Both the position numbers and the translations under genes were made by a program. The notes below the pieces were generated by a model. It was given only the letters and a program-made list of their open reading frames with translations, did not search any database and had not been told where the DNA came from. Of a stretch of 64,000 nucleotides of DNA, positions 1-7,272 are shown piece by piece (within the stretch, counting starts at the first letter, position 1; each line of letters starts with the position of its first letter). This DNA comes from Bacteroides sp. MSB163. Lineage in GTDB: Bacteria > Bacteroidota > Bacteroidia > Bacteroidales > Bacteroidaceae. The DNA lies in assembly GCF_036416795.1 (NCBI RefSeq), contig NZ_CP143867.1, positions 4,084,001-4,148,000 of the forward strand, in the 5' to 3' direction.

Positions 1-302
1 ACTTCGGACAATCCGGCCAAATGGTTTACTTCCAACATCACTACGCCGTTGTAGTGTTTCAGTTTTCGCCCGTTGTCTCTGCTTCTTCCGAATTCCACGG
101 AGGGATAAATGCGCGGCAACTTGTCGATGTGTTCATAGTATCCTCCGCTGTCAGGATTCGTGTAAAGGAGCATGGAGCGCAATCTTGTGACGTGTTCCTC
201 TTTGGTTTCTGTTTTTATCCGGTCTATCCATGCGTCAGCTTCGCAGGTGCTGAGGGTTTCTTTTCCACTCTCCCGGTCTTCTCTGATAAGAGTTATTTTC
301 AT
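1..302 (-). CDS. VirE N-terminal (BT4734-like) primase-associated protein, partial
   Basis: The reverse strand reads from an ATG at 302 into the left edge of the window, so only about 100 N-terminal residues are present. The sequence begins MKITLIREDRESGKETLS and contains YEHIDKLPRIYPSVEF and HYNGVVMLEVNHLAG. These resemble the N-terminal domain of Bacteroides VirE/BT4734 proteins, which are usually followed by a VirE helicase or DUF3987 primase-helicase region. The function is poorly defined, and such genes often sit in accessory regions. A -7-like box, TACCTTGC (reverse strand, 355-362), lies about 50 bp upstream. The family is recognised from memory of its conserved N-terminus. The rest of the protein is outside the window. 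Confidence 0.75.
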   Translation of the reverse strand, partial: MKITLIREDRESGKETLSTCEADAWIDRIKTETKEEHVTRLRSMLLYTNPDSGGYYEHIDKLPRIYPSVEFGRSRDNGRKLKHYNGVVMLEVNHLAGLSE

Positions 303-472
303 CCGTATATGTGTTTTGAAATAATTGAGCAATAAGGGTTATTCCTTAGCGACTGCAAGGTACGCATAATATGCGCTGAAAGCAAATTATAAATGCCTTT
401 TATGATTCTATTTATCCTTAAAGACTGTCGTCCTAAATGCATGAGAAAAATTAACGAATACTTAAGGGAAAA

Positions 473-504
473 CTTGCTTTTGCCTTATTGATTTCGTATC
501 TTTG
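473..504 (+). promoter_or_regulatory. Bacteroidales-type promoter upstream of the HU-like gene
   Basis: A -33-like CTTG (473-476), a 20-bp spacer and a perfect TAnnTTTG -7 element TATCTTTG (497-504) are present. The -7 box ends at the first base of the large inverted repeat, so a transcript would begin inside the left arm and carry the whole stem-loop at its 5' end. The gap from 303 to 747 holds this promoter, the inverted repeat and the probable promoter of the VirE-like gene. I see no gene in it. Confidence 0.55.
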
Positions 505-621
505 CTTACTCTAAAACTTCGTCCTGCAATTGCGGGCCCGATGGTTTCGATATGGGAACCAAGCATCCTGCAACTGCCCACCGGACAGCCCGCAATTGCA
601 GGACGAAGTTTTGGAGTAAGC
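504..621. repeat. 118-bp near-perfect inverted repeat (34-bp arms, 50-bp loop)
   Basis: Arms at 504-537 and 588-621 are reverse complements over 34 bp with a single mismatch. Each arm contains the shorter palindrome TCCTGCAATTGC. The loop contains another partial copy, CATCCTGCAACTGC (563-576). Both strands can be read as short open frames repeating the peptide RPAIAG, which I take as a by-product of the repeat. The element could be a dispersed palindromic repeat or MITE-like unit, or an RNA structure in the leader of the HU-like gene. It has no TAnnTTTG promoter inside the loop, so a classic invertible promoter is unlikely. Confidence 0.85.
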
Positions 622-747
622 ATAAGAACATTTATCCTAAGCCAAAAGCACAAAAACGACAGACTATCTGCACATTTCTCTGCCTTGTTTTGGCTTTCAA
701 TCACTTAAGAAGAACAGTATTAACCCTTTAAACAGAAACAAAAAACA

Positions 748-1371
748 ATGGCAGCACAGTATGACTTCCAAAGAAGACCTAACCCGAAGGGTGACGGTGA
801 ATTACAACCCTTGTATCCACGTATCGTGAATAAAGGTACGATTGACACAGAGCGTTTGGTTAGTGACATTTCCCGAATGTCCAGTTTCAGCCCCGGTGAC
901 ATCCATGGTTTGTTGGCGGCAATAGAGGACCGGGTATCGTATTATTTATCCGAAGGACACCACGTTCAGTTGGGCGACATGGGATATTTTTCGGCAGGCC
1001 TGCAAGGCCGTCCGGTGATGGATCCGAAAGAAATCCACGCGCAGACTATCTTTTTCGGCAAAGTACATTTCCGTGTATCACCCGATTTCCGCAAGCGGTG
1101 TGCCGGTTCTGTGGAGCGTGCCAAATATGGTTTCCGTAAGAGTGCGGAGCTTGGCGGTGCCGAGCGTTACCGCCGTTTACTGGTGTTTTTGGAGACGCAT
1201 CCCTTCATTACACGCAAAGATTACAGCAGTATCACGGGACTTTTGAAGAATAAAGCACTGGATGACCTCAATTTGCTTGTGGAAAAGGGATATTTGAGCA
1301 CAATCGGGCGTGGTTCGCATAAAGTGTATGTACGTGCTGAACCACAGGAGGTTAAATCGGAAAATCCGTAA
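748..1371 (+). CDS. HU-like DNA-binding protein with C-terminal winged-helix-like region
   Basis: This 207-residue cytoplasmic protein belongs to the long HU-like (HU-HIG type) proteins common in Bacteroides. Residues about 1-125 show the HU-family pattern: an N-terminal beta-hairpin (YDFQRRPNPKGDGELQPLYP), then helices (SDISRMSSFSPGDIHGLLAA), then strands ending in FGKVHFRVSPDFRK. Residues about 140-200 (RRLLVFLETHPFITRKDYSS, then a short helix and GYLSTIGRGSHKVYV) look like a winged helix-turn-helix. The protein is about twice the length of canonical HU. It is expressed alone from the promoter at 473-504 and followed by a double-hairpin terminator. It probably binds DNA as an architectural protein, but its target is unknown. 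Confidence 0.8.
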   Translation: MAAQYDFQRRPNPKGDGELQPLYPRIVNKGTIDTERLVSDISRMSSFSPGDIHGLLAAIEDRVSYYLSEGHHVQLGDMGYFSAGLQGRPVMDPKEIHAQTIFFGKVHFRVSPDFRKRCAGSVERAKYGFRKSAELGGAERYRRLLVFLETHPFITRKDYSSITGLLKNKALDDLNLLVEKGYLSTIGRGSHKVYVRAEPQEVKSENP

Positions 1372-1383
1372 ATATATCGAAAA

Positions 1384-1443
1384 AACCAGTGCTGATAAAC
1401 AGTTTGTCAGCACTGGTTGCAACGGTTGCCAGCACAAGGCAAC
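1384..1443 (+). terminator. Double-hairpin terminator after the HU-like gene
   Basis: A perfect 12-bp stem (1384-1395 with 1407-1418, built on AACCAGTGCTGA) is followed by a second 6-bp stem (GTTGCC 1425-1430 with GGCAAC 1438-1443) and then the T-rich run TGTTTGTTTTATTG. This is 12 bp past the stop codon. Further copies of AGTGCTG occur to about 1490. Confidence 0.6.
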
Positions 1444-1505
1444 TGTTTGTTTTATTGTATATTAGCTGTCTTAGTGCTGGAGTGCTGACAACTATCGGAA
1501 AACTT

Positions 1506-2354
1506 TCATTGTGTAGAAATTCCTCTTGTTCGTTTTTTTTGGGGTGACACACTTATTGTCCACCGTTCGGTTTTCCGGATTTTATTGCGTACGGTGAGTA
1601 CTTCCCATTGCGGAACTTTTTTCAAAATTTCACAGATGTGTTCTATATAGAGATTTTTACGTTCTTCCATGATACTGTCCGGACGAATTATGTGAACTTC
1701 TATACTATCGATGCTGCCGTCCGCTTTGGGCAGTACTGCGCATGATATTACCACTTTTGTATTTGCCAGTTCCGGAAAATAATCTCTATTGAACTGTGTC
1801 TTAATTAAATCCATAGCATCTTTTATAGATGTTCCCTTTTTTATAGAATTCCGGTAACTGGTTTTAGAAATGATTCTGCCTTGTTCCACCTGGTAGTCCG
1901 TTTCATTTTCATATTCCCTGTTAAAGCCCATGTGTACATAATAGATCTGTTCACCGGACACAACCTTCAACTCTCCACTGAACCAAGAGGCTACTATCCG
2001 GCCTCGTTTGTCCTGATACTGATCGAAGATGCCATTTAAATCAACGGTAACTTCCGACACTGTGTCGGGATAGGCGAAAAGGCTTTTGCTGTCTTCTATT
2101 TTTTTCAGAATCAGTTTATCCTCTTCTATTTGCCATGTGGCTTGGTATCCTCTCCAGCAGGCTGTACAAAAGTCCTCTTGGGAGAGACGTTCACTCACCT
2201 GTTTGCTTAAGATTGAATCGTGCTCTATCGGGCACGTTTGCAACATCAAGGTGTCTTTTCCGATAATGATGAGATCGGGTATCTGTCCGGTTGCTTGGGC
2301 TGAAAGGAGGCAACAGAAGCACAGGAGGTGGAGGAGGAAAAGCTTTCGTGTCAT
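1506..2354 (-). CDS. Exported protein of unknown function, TonB_C-like C-terminus
   Basis: The start is placed at 2354 (MTRKLFLLHLLCFCCLLSAQ, a clear signal peptide) and not at the in-frame upstream ATG, because a TAnnTTTG -7 box lies at 2375-2382 inside the longer frame. The product is 282 residues. The mature part begins near QIPDLIIIGKDTLMLQTCPI and contains a Cys-containing segment (CTACWRGY) and a C-terminal region (IEHICEILKKVPQWEVLTV) that resembles the energy-transducer C-terminal fold. Small periplasmic proteins of this kind often carry such a domain as a fused or stand-alone unit. I do not recognise a specific function. It is monocistronic. Confidence 0.65.
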   Translation of the reverse strand: MTRKLFLLHLLCFCCLLSAQATGQIPDLIIIGKDTLMLQTCPIEHDSILSKQVSERLSQEDFCTACWRGYQATWQIEEDKLILKKIEDSKSLFAYPDTVSEVTVDLNGIFDQYQDKRGRIVASWFSGELKVVSGEQIYYVHMGFNREYENETDYQVEQGRIISKTSYRNSIKKGTSIKDAMDLIKTQFNRDYFPELANTKVVISCAVLPKADGSIDSIEVHIIRPDSIMEERKNLYIEHICEILKKVPQWEVLTVRNKIRKTERWTISVSPQKKRTRGISTQ

Positions 2355-2374
2355 AGTAGAAAAAGTTATATCTG

Positions 2375-2382
2375 CAAAAATA
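2375..2382 (-). promoter_or_regulatory. -7 element of the 1506-2354 gene
   Basis: Reverse-strand TATTTTTG is a perfect TAnnTTTG, placed 20 bp upstream of the ATG at 2354. It implies a leader of only about 10-15 nt and fixes the start codon. A -33 TTTG is not evident. Confidence 0.5.
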
Positions 2383-2595
2383 ATTGTTTTTGTGTATAAG
2401 AAGGGAGTTTTATATAAGAAATTAGTTCTCATCCCCTTGGCTTGGTGAGAGAATAGTTTCCGTTTCATCTATAAAAACTTCCTGTTGGTCGATTTTCTTG
2501 TTGATGGGATTAAACTGTTTCATGCGAAAAGAGTCATAGATGCATATTTGGTGAATTCAATGAAAATATAACTCACTTTTAAATGCATTAAAATT

Positions 2596-2931
2596 ATGAA
2601 GAAGCAAATTTTAAGTTTGGCCCTTGCCCTGTTTCTGGGAACGGCTGTAGGTATGGCACAGGAAAACAGAGGCGAACGTCCTGATCCGTCAAAACGTATC
2701 GAACAGATGGTGACGGAATTGGGACTGAATGAAACTCAGGCTAAAGTATTTAAGGCGGTAATGGAGGAAATGAGACCAAACAGAGATGCTTCGGGCGAAA
2801 GACCTTCACGTGAAGAAATGGAGAAAAAACGTAATGAGGCAGATGCGAAACTCAAAAAGATTCTGACGGACGAACAGTATAAAAAGTATCAGAGCATGAG
2901 GCCTCAGAGAGGACAGAGGAGAGGGAAATAA
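2596..2931 (+). CDS. Small periplasmic DUF4890/Spy-like charged helical protein
   Basis: This 111-residue protein has a signal peptide (MKKQILSLALALFLGTAVGMAQ). The mature chain is highly charged and helical, with two EF-hand-like or Spy/LTXXQ-like helices (LGLNETQAKVFKAVMEEM and KLKKILTDEQYKKYQSM). The end is rich in Arg, Gly and Gln (RPQRGQRRGK). Bacteroidales encode many such LTXXQ-like exported proteins, and a chaperone or metal-sensing role like that of Spy/CpxP is only an inference. A weak -7 box (CATATTTG, 2543-2550) lies upstream. The gene appears monocistronic. Confidence 0.7.
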   Translation: MKKQILSLALALFLGTAVGMAQENRGERPDPSKRIEQMVTELGLNETQAKVFKAVMEEMRPNRDASGERPSREEMEKKRNEADAKLKKILTDEQYKKYQSMRPQRGQRRGK

Positions 2932-2956
2932 TCTTCTATAAGGAAGATATGTCAAA

Positions 2957-3010
2957 CGTAGTGAAGGATCTACTCACCTGAATGCACGGAGAGGAGATCC
3001 TTCGACTACG
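2957..3010. repeat. Dispersed palindromic repeat acting as bidirectional terminator
   Basis: Arms at 2957-2971 and 2995-3010 match over 15 bp with one extra base in the right arm. They contain GAAGGATCT and AGATCCTTCGACTACG, followed by CTTAGGATGACA. This resembles the 'GTCATCCTGAGC..AGTCGAAGGATCT' intergenic repeat seen in many bacterial genomes. It lies between convergent genes and could terminate both. Confidence 0.6.
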
Positions 3011-3054
3011 CTTAGGATGACAGTATCGATAAGCTTATTGTTTTTTTCAAACGG

Positions 3055-4485
3055 TTATTTACTGAATGTAACCTCTTCTGTATGTTCGCCTACAAAGATG
3101 CGTGCCATATCTCCGGTCTTATACCATTTGGGTTTATCGGGCATGTCATCATAAATCACTTCACCGTTTATTTGCAAGTTTTCAAAACGAATGTTTTTCA
3201 CTTTCCGTTCTTTGTCATAACCGATAATCATGGAAACTTCTGCATTCTCTCCCGTGTAGGAGATGTCCTTGAACAATACATTCTCAATACCTCTGCCCGG
3301 TGCTTTGCAATATTTCTCATTGTAGAAGATACGCAGATTAACTAATTGTCCCTGTCTGAAATCTTCTATCCGGATATTCTCGAAACGCACATTGCGGATC
3401 AGATTATTATCGCCTGCATTGATGGCGAGGCAACCTTGATAATCCAATTGCTTCTCTTTATGGTCCAGAATGTCGATATTGATATAGTTCAGGTTTTCCA
3501 GAATCTCAGGGTTTTCAACGTCTCCGTGAATACCGATAAAGATGGGGTGCGCTACATCCGCCCAAAGGGTAGAGTTTTGCATGGTGATATTTTTGCAACC
3601 GCCGGTAAATCCCAGACGAGTTCCGTAGACGGTGGTGCAATCGTCGGAGTTACGGCAAAATACGCCGTCGAACAATACATTGTTGCTGGCAAATACATTC
3701 ATGCCGTCACCCCATCCGTAAGAACTGATGGATTTTACGTTGCGTATCGTTATGCTGTCCGATCCTCCTGTGGGGCATTGGGTAGTGATAACTCCTTCTA
3801 CTAATACATTTTTGGAATTGACGATACGTAGCCCTGCCCAGCGTTCGGGAATAACGATCCCTCTTCCCAGAATCTTCACATTCTGAGCATTTACCACCTG
3901 GATGCATCCTTTTACGAGAGCTCCTCCCGCTATATAAACCGTCTTTCCGGACGGAACATTCAGTGTGTCTCCGGGAAAAGTGTGTATGCCCGGACCGAAG
4001 TAAATCAGATTCTTATCCTTCAGTTTTTTGGGTTTCTTCTCATCTATCGGATTGGCAAAAAGATGAAGATTATGGAAAATATCTCCGTTTACTTCTACCG
4101 ACAAGTTGCGCGGGCAGTCCAGTTTGAAGGTCATTGTATTACCCTCTATCGAAGGGGCTATTCCGTAAGATAGTGGGCGGATACGACCCGCTTGGATTGT
4201 TCCGTGATTGAACGTTACCGATACTTCTACTTCGCCTGAGAAGTCGAAATAGCTCATGGAGGCATTTTCTACATTATGCTGGGTTTTCCGTACCTCATCT
4301 ACTTTGATAAGGTAAGTGTCAATGGATTTCCAGTCTTTTCCCGCTTCTCTCACTTTGACGGTGAAGTCGTTCATCAGTTCGGCACCTTTTGGTGCCGGAT
4401 AGGTGACTAACTGGTTTTGCGCGGTTGCACTTTGGATTGCACCTAACAGAATACTTGTGATGAATATGAACTTTCTCAATCTCAT
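3055..4485 (-). CDS. Right-handed beta-helix glycoside hydrolase (GH28/GH49-like), exported
   Basis: This 476-residue protein has a signal peptide (cleavage near SATAQ). Residues about 25-150 form a beta-sandwich-like N-terminal module. Residues about 150-460 form a parallel beta-helix with the turn FGPGIHTFPGDTLNVPSGKT, which is typical of GH28 and GH49 enzymes. A paired aspartate (RNSDDCTTVYG, D281-D282) sits where these families carry catalytic acids, and a further Asp occurs in YGWGDGMN. It is the last gene of PUL 1, 72 bp after the arabinofuranosidase gene, so it probably cleaves a pectic or other plant polysaccharide backbone or side chain. Exact family and substrate cannot be settled by eye. 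Confidence 0.7.
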   Translation of the reverse strand: MRLRKFIFITSILLGAIQSATAQNQLVTYPAPKGAELMNDFTVKVREAGKDWKSIDTYLIKVDEVRKTQHNVENASMSYFDFSGEVEVSVTFNHGTIQAGRIRPLSYGIAPSIEGNTMTFKLDCPRNLSVEVNGDIFHNLHLFANPIDEKKPKKLKDKNLIYFGPGIHTFPGDTLNVPSGKTVYIAGGALVKGCIQVVNAQNVKILGRGIVIPERWAGLRIVNSKNVLVEGVITTQCPTGGSDSITIRNVKSISSYGWGDGMNVFASNNVLFDGVFCRNSDDCTTVYGTRLGFTGGCKNITMQNSTLWADVAHPIFIGIHGDVENPEILENLNYINIDILDHKEKQLDYQGCLAINAGDNNLIRNVRFENIRIEDFRQGQLVNLRIFYNEKYCKAPGRGIENVLFKDISYTGENAEVSMIIGYDKERKVKNIRFENLQINGEVIYDDMPDKPKWYKTGDMARIFVGEHTEEVTFSK

Positions 4486-4557
4486 ATAATGATATTATAT
4501 TATTTTAGATGAATACGAATAATAGAAAGAATTCACTCACTCTAATGCTCACTTATT

Positions 4558-7071
4558 TTATTGCTTTTGGGGGATTCTTATCACTGTAAATGAATAAGCG
4601 GGCATTTCATAATAGAATTTTCCACCAGCTTTTATGCTTCCTGAAGCCGGACATACGGATTTATCTTCCGGTTGACCGCTCAGAATGGTTATTTGCGCTT
4701 GTATGTCCATTCCTGTTAATGAGGGTAGTGCTACTTGCGCCTTAGTACTGACAGGCAACATATTTACCAATTTCATGATAATGTCACCTTGCTCTTTGTT
4801 ACGAACTACCGATACTCCTATGCGCTTCCGCACCGCATTCTGATCATTATTTAATGCCACGGTGGATGTTAAATACTCATTACCCGTATTTTGTCCGTAC
4901 ATCTGCTGTACATAGTAACTGGCAGAAGGTTTAATTTCTGTATTATTAAAGTAAATCAAGTCGGTGTTCCATTGCGTACGGCCCTCTTTGGCTAATAAAG
5001 GGGCATAAGAAGTCATTGTCACTATATCTGCATTGCGTTCTATGGATGTGAGGTATAATGCCTCGGCCAATGCTGTTTCCAGGTTAGGACCTCCTTTAAG
5101 GTGTGCAGCGTATTCCCCCAGATAAACTTGCGGCTTATTGCGGTCATAGTAGTCGTAATAATTCTGATGATTGATAAACCATCCCGGAGATTTATAATAA
5201 TGTTCGTCGACCATTGGGACACCTAATTGGGTGGCCAGTGCCCAACCTTCTTCATAATCTGTGCCTTCACTGAATGGTCCGGTGGTTCCTATTACAGTGA
5301 TTTCGGGATACTTCTCTTTTATGGCTTTGTAAATCATAGTGAAGCGTTCTTCAAAAACATCCGTTATCATATCCTCATTGCCAATGCCGATGAATTTCAT
5401 ATTGAAAGGTTTCGGATGTCCTGACTGTGCACGTATTTTACCCCATTTAGTCTTTTTCGCATCGCCGTTGGCATACTCTATCAGGTCGAGAATGTCTTGG
5501 ATATATGCTCCCATTTCTTCCATAGGGATACCACCTTGTTGTCCTGCGCAGCTGATTTCATCTTTGGAATGATGGCTGCGCTGACCGGAGTTTTGACAAG
5601 GAACACCGGCTGCAACTACCGGTAATGGTTCAGCATTTATATCTTCGCAGAACTGGAAAAATTCGTAATACCCCAGACCACGTGTCTGATGATATCTCCA
5701 TATATTAGGCATCGGTTTGCGGGTTTCCAAAGCACCGATAGAGCCTTTCCAATCATAAATATTATCTATTCCGTCGCCATGCGCCAGACAACCACCGGGG
5801 AAACGGACAAAACGTGGATGGATATCAGCAATGGCTTGTGCAAGGTCGGCACGCAGTCCGTTTTTTCTACCTTTAAAGGTTTTCTGTGGAAATAAGGAAA
5901 TCATGTCCAAACCATATTTCCCGATATTCTGGGGAACAATAGCCAAAACTGCATCGGTGGCATTGGCTGTTGCTGTCAGCACTATATTCTGTTTCTTCCA
6001 CTTATCGGAAGTAACAGACAAAGTGGCTTGTGCAATTTCTTTGCCGTCTTTACTGTTTAAACAAATCTTGATTTTTCCTCCTTTTTCACTTAAGGTTTTC
6101 GTAAACATGGAGAAATAGTATTTCTCTCCTTTCTTTACTACGATTCCATCGAAACCGGCATTTATCAATGCAGCTCCCGGTTGTTGTATGTCTAATATGG
6201 CATAGTGAGGATTATTTGGGTGGATGGGATGAGCTTCACTTATAGAGAATGAAGCGTTGTTGCCGGTTATGCTCCATGCGTATGTACTGTTCCAATCTTT
6301 ATTCTTATTGCCATCTTTCGGTGAATATTCGAAATCGCGGTTTTGGATTAATTCGGCATAGAGTCCACCATCAGCTGCATAGTTGAGGTCTTCAAAAAAG
6401 ACACCTATCAGACGATTACTGATTGTTTTTGTTTGTTCCATGTTCACCCGAATATCAGCTATAACCGGAGGTAATCCGGCGAAACGGACAGCATCCTGTT
6501 TCATTAGTTCTCCATCTTCGATATTACAGAAGTTTTTATGTTCTCCATAGCGGATCAACTGTTCCAGCTCTTTATACGGGAGCTTCTGCATATAACTTTC
6601 CAGAGTGTCTTTTCCTAAAATGATTTGTTTTTTTATTCCTGCCGATGCGAGGGAAGTATATGCTGCATATGTTGCCTTATCTGTATCGTCTGCCATGAAA
6701 TAGGTTTGCCTGCTCCATTGCGTTAGGTCGGTAGAAGTTACGTAAGCAAAGGCTTTCCCTGTTTTACTCAACTGCCAGACTGCATGCCACATTCCATCCT
6801 GCCCTTTTATGATTCGGGGAGCTATCATCATTTTGGTATTTCCAAAATCACTGCGCACGTATCTGTAGCCATTGGCTACGCTAAACCATTGTTCGCCATC
6901 AGGACTCCAGGCAAATCTCATACCACTACGTCCGTCATCATGTGTTGTCGTATAAGGGACTATATAAACAGAATCCGGTGCGTTATTTATTTTATCAGTG
7001 GCAGCGAGTGCCGGCTGACTGCATATTATTGAGCCTATAATTACTATAGTTGATAAAAGAAGTATTTTCAT
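4558..7071 (-). CDS. GH51 alpha-L-arabinofuranosidase with N-terminal propeller-like extension
   Basis: The protein has 837 residues and a signal peptide (ending near PALAA). Residues about 205-835 match GH51 alpha-L-arabinofuranosidases: NRLIGVFFEDLNYAADGGLY, a carbohydrate-binding-like insert, FVRFPGGCLAHGD, the acid/base glutamate in FIGIGNEDM (E566), and the nucleophile in QVYLGEYAAH (E653). The last 150 residues form the usual beta-sandwich. Residues about 30-160 (RFAWSPDGEQWFSVANGYRY and WHAVWQLSKTGKAFAYVTST) look like one or two blades of a GH43-type or sialidase-type beta-propeller, too short to be a full domain. GH51 enzymes release terminal L-arabinofuranose. The position in PUL 1 suggests an arabinose-decorated substrate. 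Confidence 0.85.
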   Translation of the reverse strand: MKILLLSTIVIIGSIICSQPALAATDKINNAPDSVYIVPYTTTHDDGRSGMRFAWSPDGEQWFSVANGYRYVRSDFGNTKMMIAPRIIKGQDGMWHAVWQLSKTGKAFAYVTSTDLTQWSRQTYFMADDTDKATYAAYTSLASAGIKKQIILGKDTLESYMQKLPYKELEQLIRYGEHKNFCNIEDGELMKQDAVRFAGLPPVIADIRVNMEQTKTISNRLIGVFFEDLNYAADGGLYAELIQNRDFEYSPKDGNKNKDWNSTYAWSITGNNASFSISEAHPIHPNNPHYAILDIQQPGAALINAGFDGIVVKKGEKYYFSMFTKTLSEKGGKIKICLNSKDGKEIAQATLSVTSDKWKKQNIVLTATANATDAVLAIVPQNIGKYGLDMISLFPQKTFKGRKNGLRADLAQAIADIHPRFVRFPGGCLAHGDGIDNIYDWKGSIGALETRKPMPNIWRYHQTRGLGYYEFFQFCEDINAEPLPVVAAGVPCQNSGQRSHHSKDEISCAGQQGGIPMEEMGAYIQDILDLIEYANGDAKKTKWGKIRAQSGHPKPFNMKFIGIGNEDMITDVFEERFTMIYKAIKEKYPEITVIGTTGPFSEGTDYEEGWALATQLGVPMVDEHYYKSPGWFINHQNYYDYYDRNKPQVYLGEYAAHLKGGPNLETALAEALYLTSIERNADIVTMTSYAPLLAKEGRTQWNTDLIYFNNTEIKPSASYYVQQMYGQNTGNEYLTSTVALNNDQNAVRKRIGVSVVRNKEQGDIIMKLVNMLPVSTKAQVALPSLTGMDIQAQITILSGQPEDKSVCPASGSIKAGGKFYYEMPAYSFTVIRIPQKQ

Positions 7072-7197
7072 GTTATTTCCTAAATTTGAAGGTGCTTCGC
7101 TTTATACCTATTGAAGGTTAATCTTTTACAGAAAATTCCTTAAAAGGCTGTTTTTTAAAATTTCTATGCCAGATATAGATGGTAATATTTTAAATAG

Positions 7198-7238
7198 GTA
7201 AGGTCCGTTTTCCCTTAATGAAAAATTACGGACCTTAC
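7198..7238 (-). terminator. Hairpin between susD and the GH51 gene
   Basis: A perfect 11-bp stem (7198-7208 with 7228-7238, GTAAGGTCCGT) is extended inward by TTTTC/GAAAA pairing. It lies 34 bp after the SusD stop, with no strong T run on the reverse strand. It may therefore be a partial terminator or mRNA-stabilising structure that sets susCD expression above the downstream enzymes. The rest of 7072-7272 shows nothing else. Confidence 0.5.
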
Positions 7239-7272
7239 TTAGTATAACCTGTATTGCTGTGTTTCTGCTAAA

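Noticed and set aside
504..621. Invertible promoter switch
   Set aside because: The 50-bp loop has no TAnnTTTG element in either orientation, and no recombinase gene is nearby. The promoter is outside the arms.
462..708. Short open frames on both strands inside the inverted repeat (RPAIAG peptides)
   Set aside because: They arise from the palindrome itself. There is no ribosome-binding context or family similarity, and both strands read alike.
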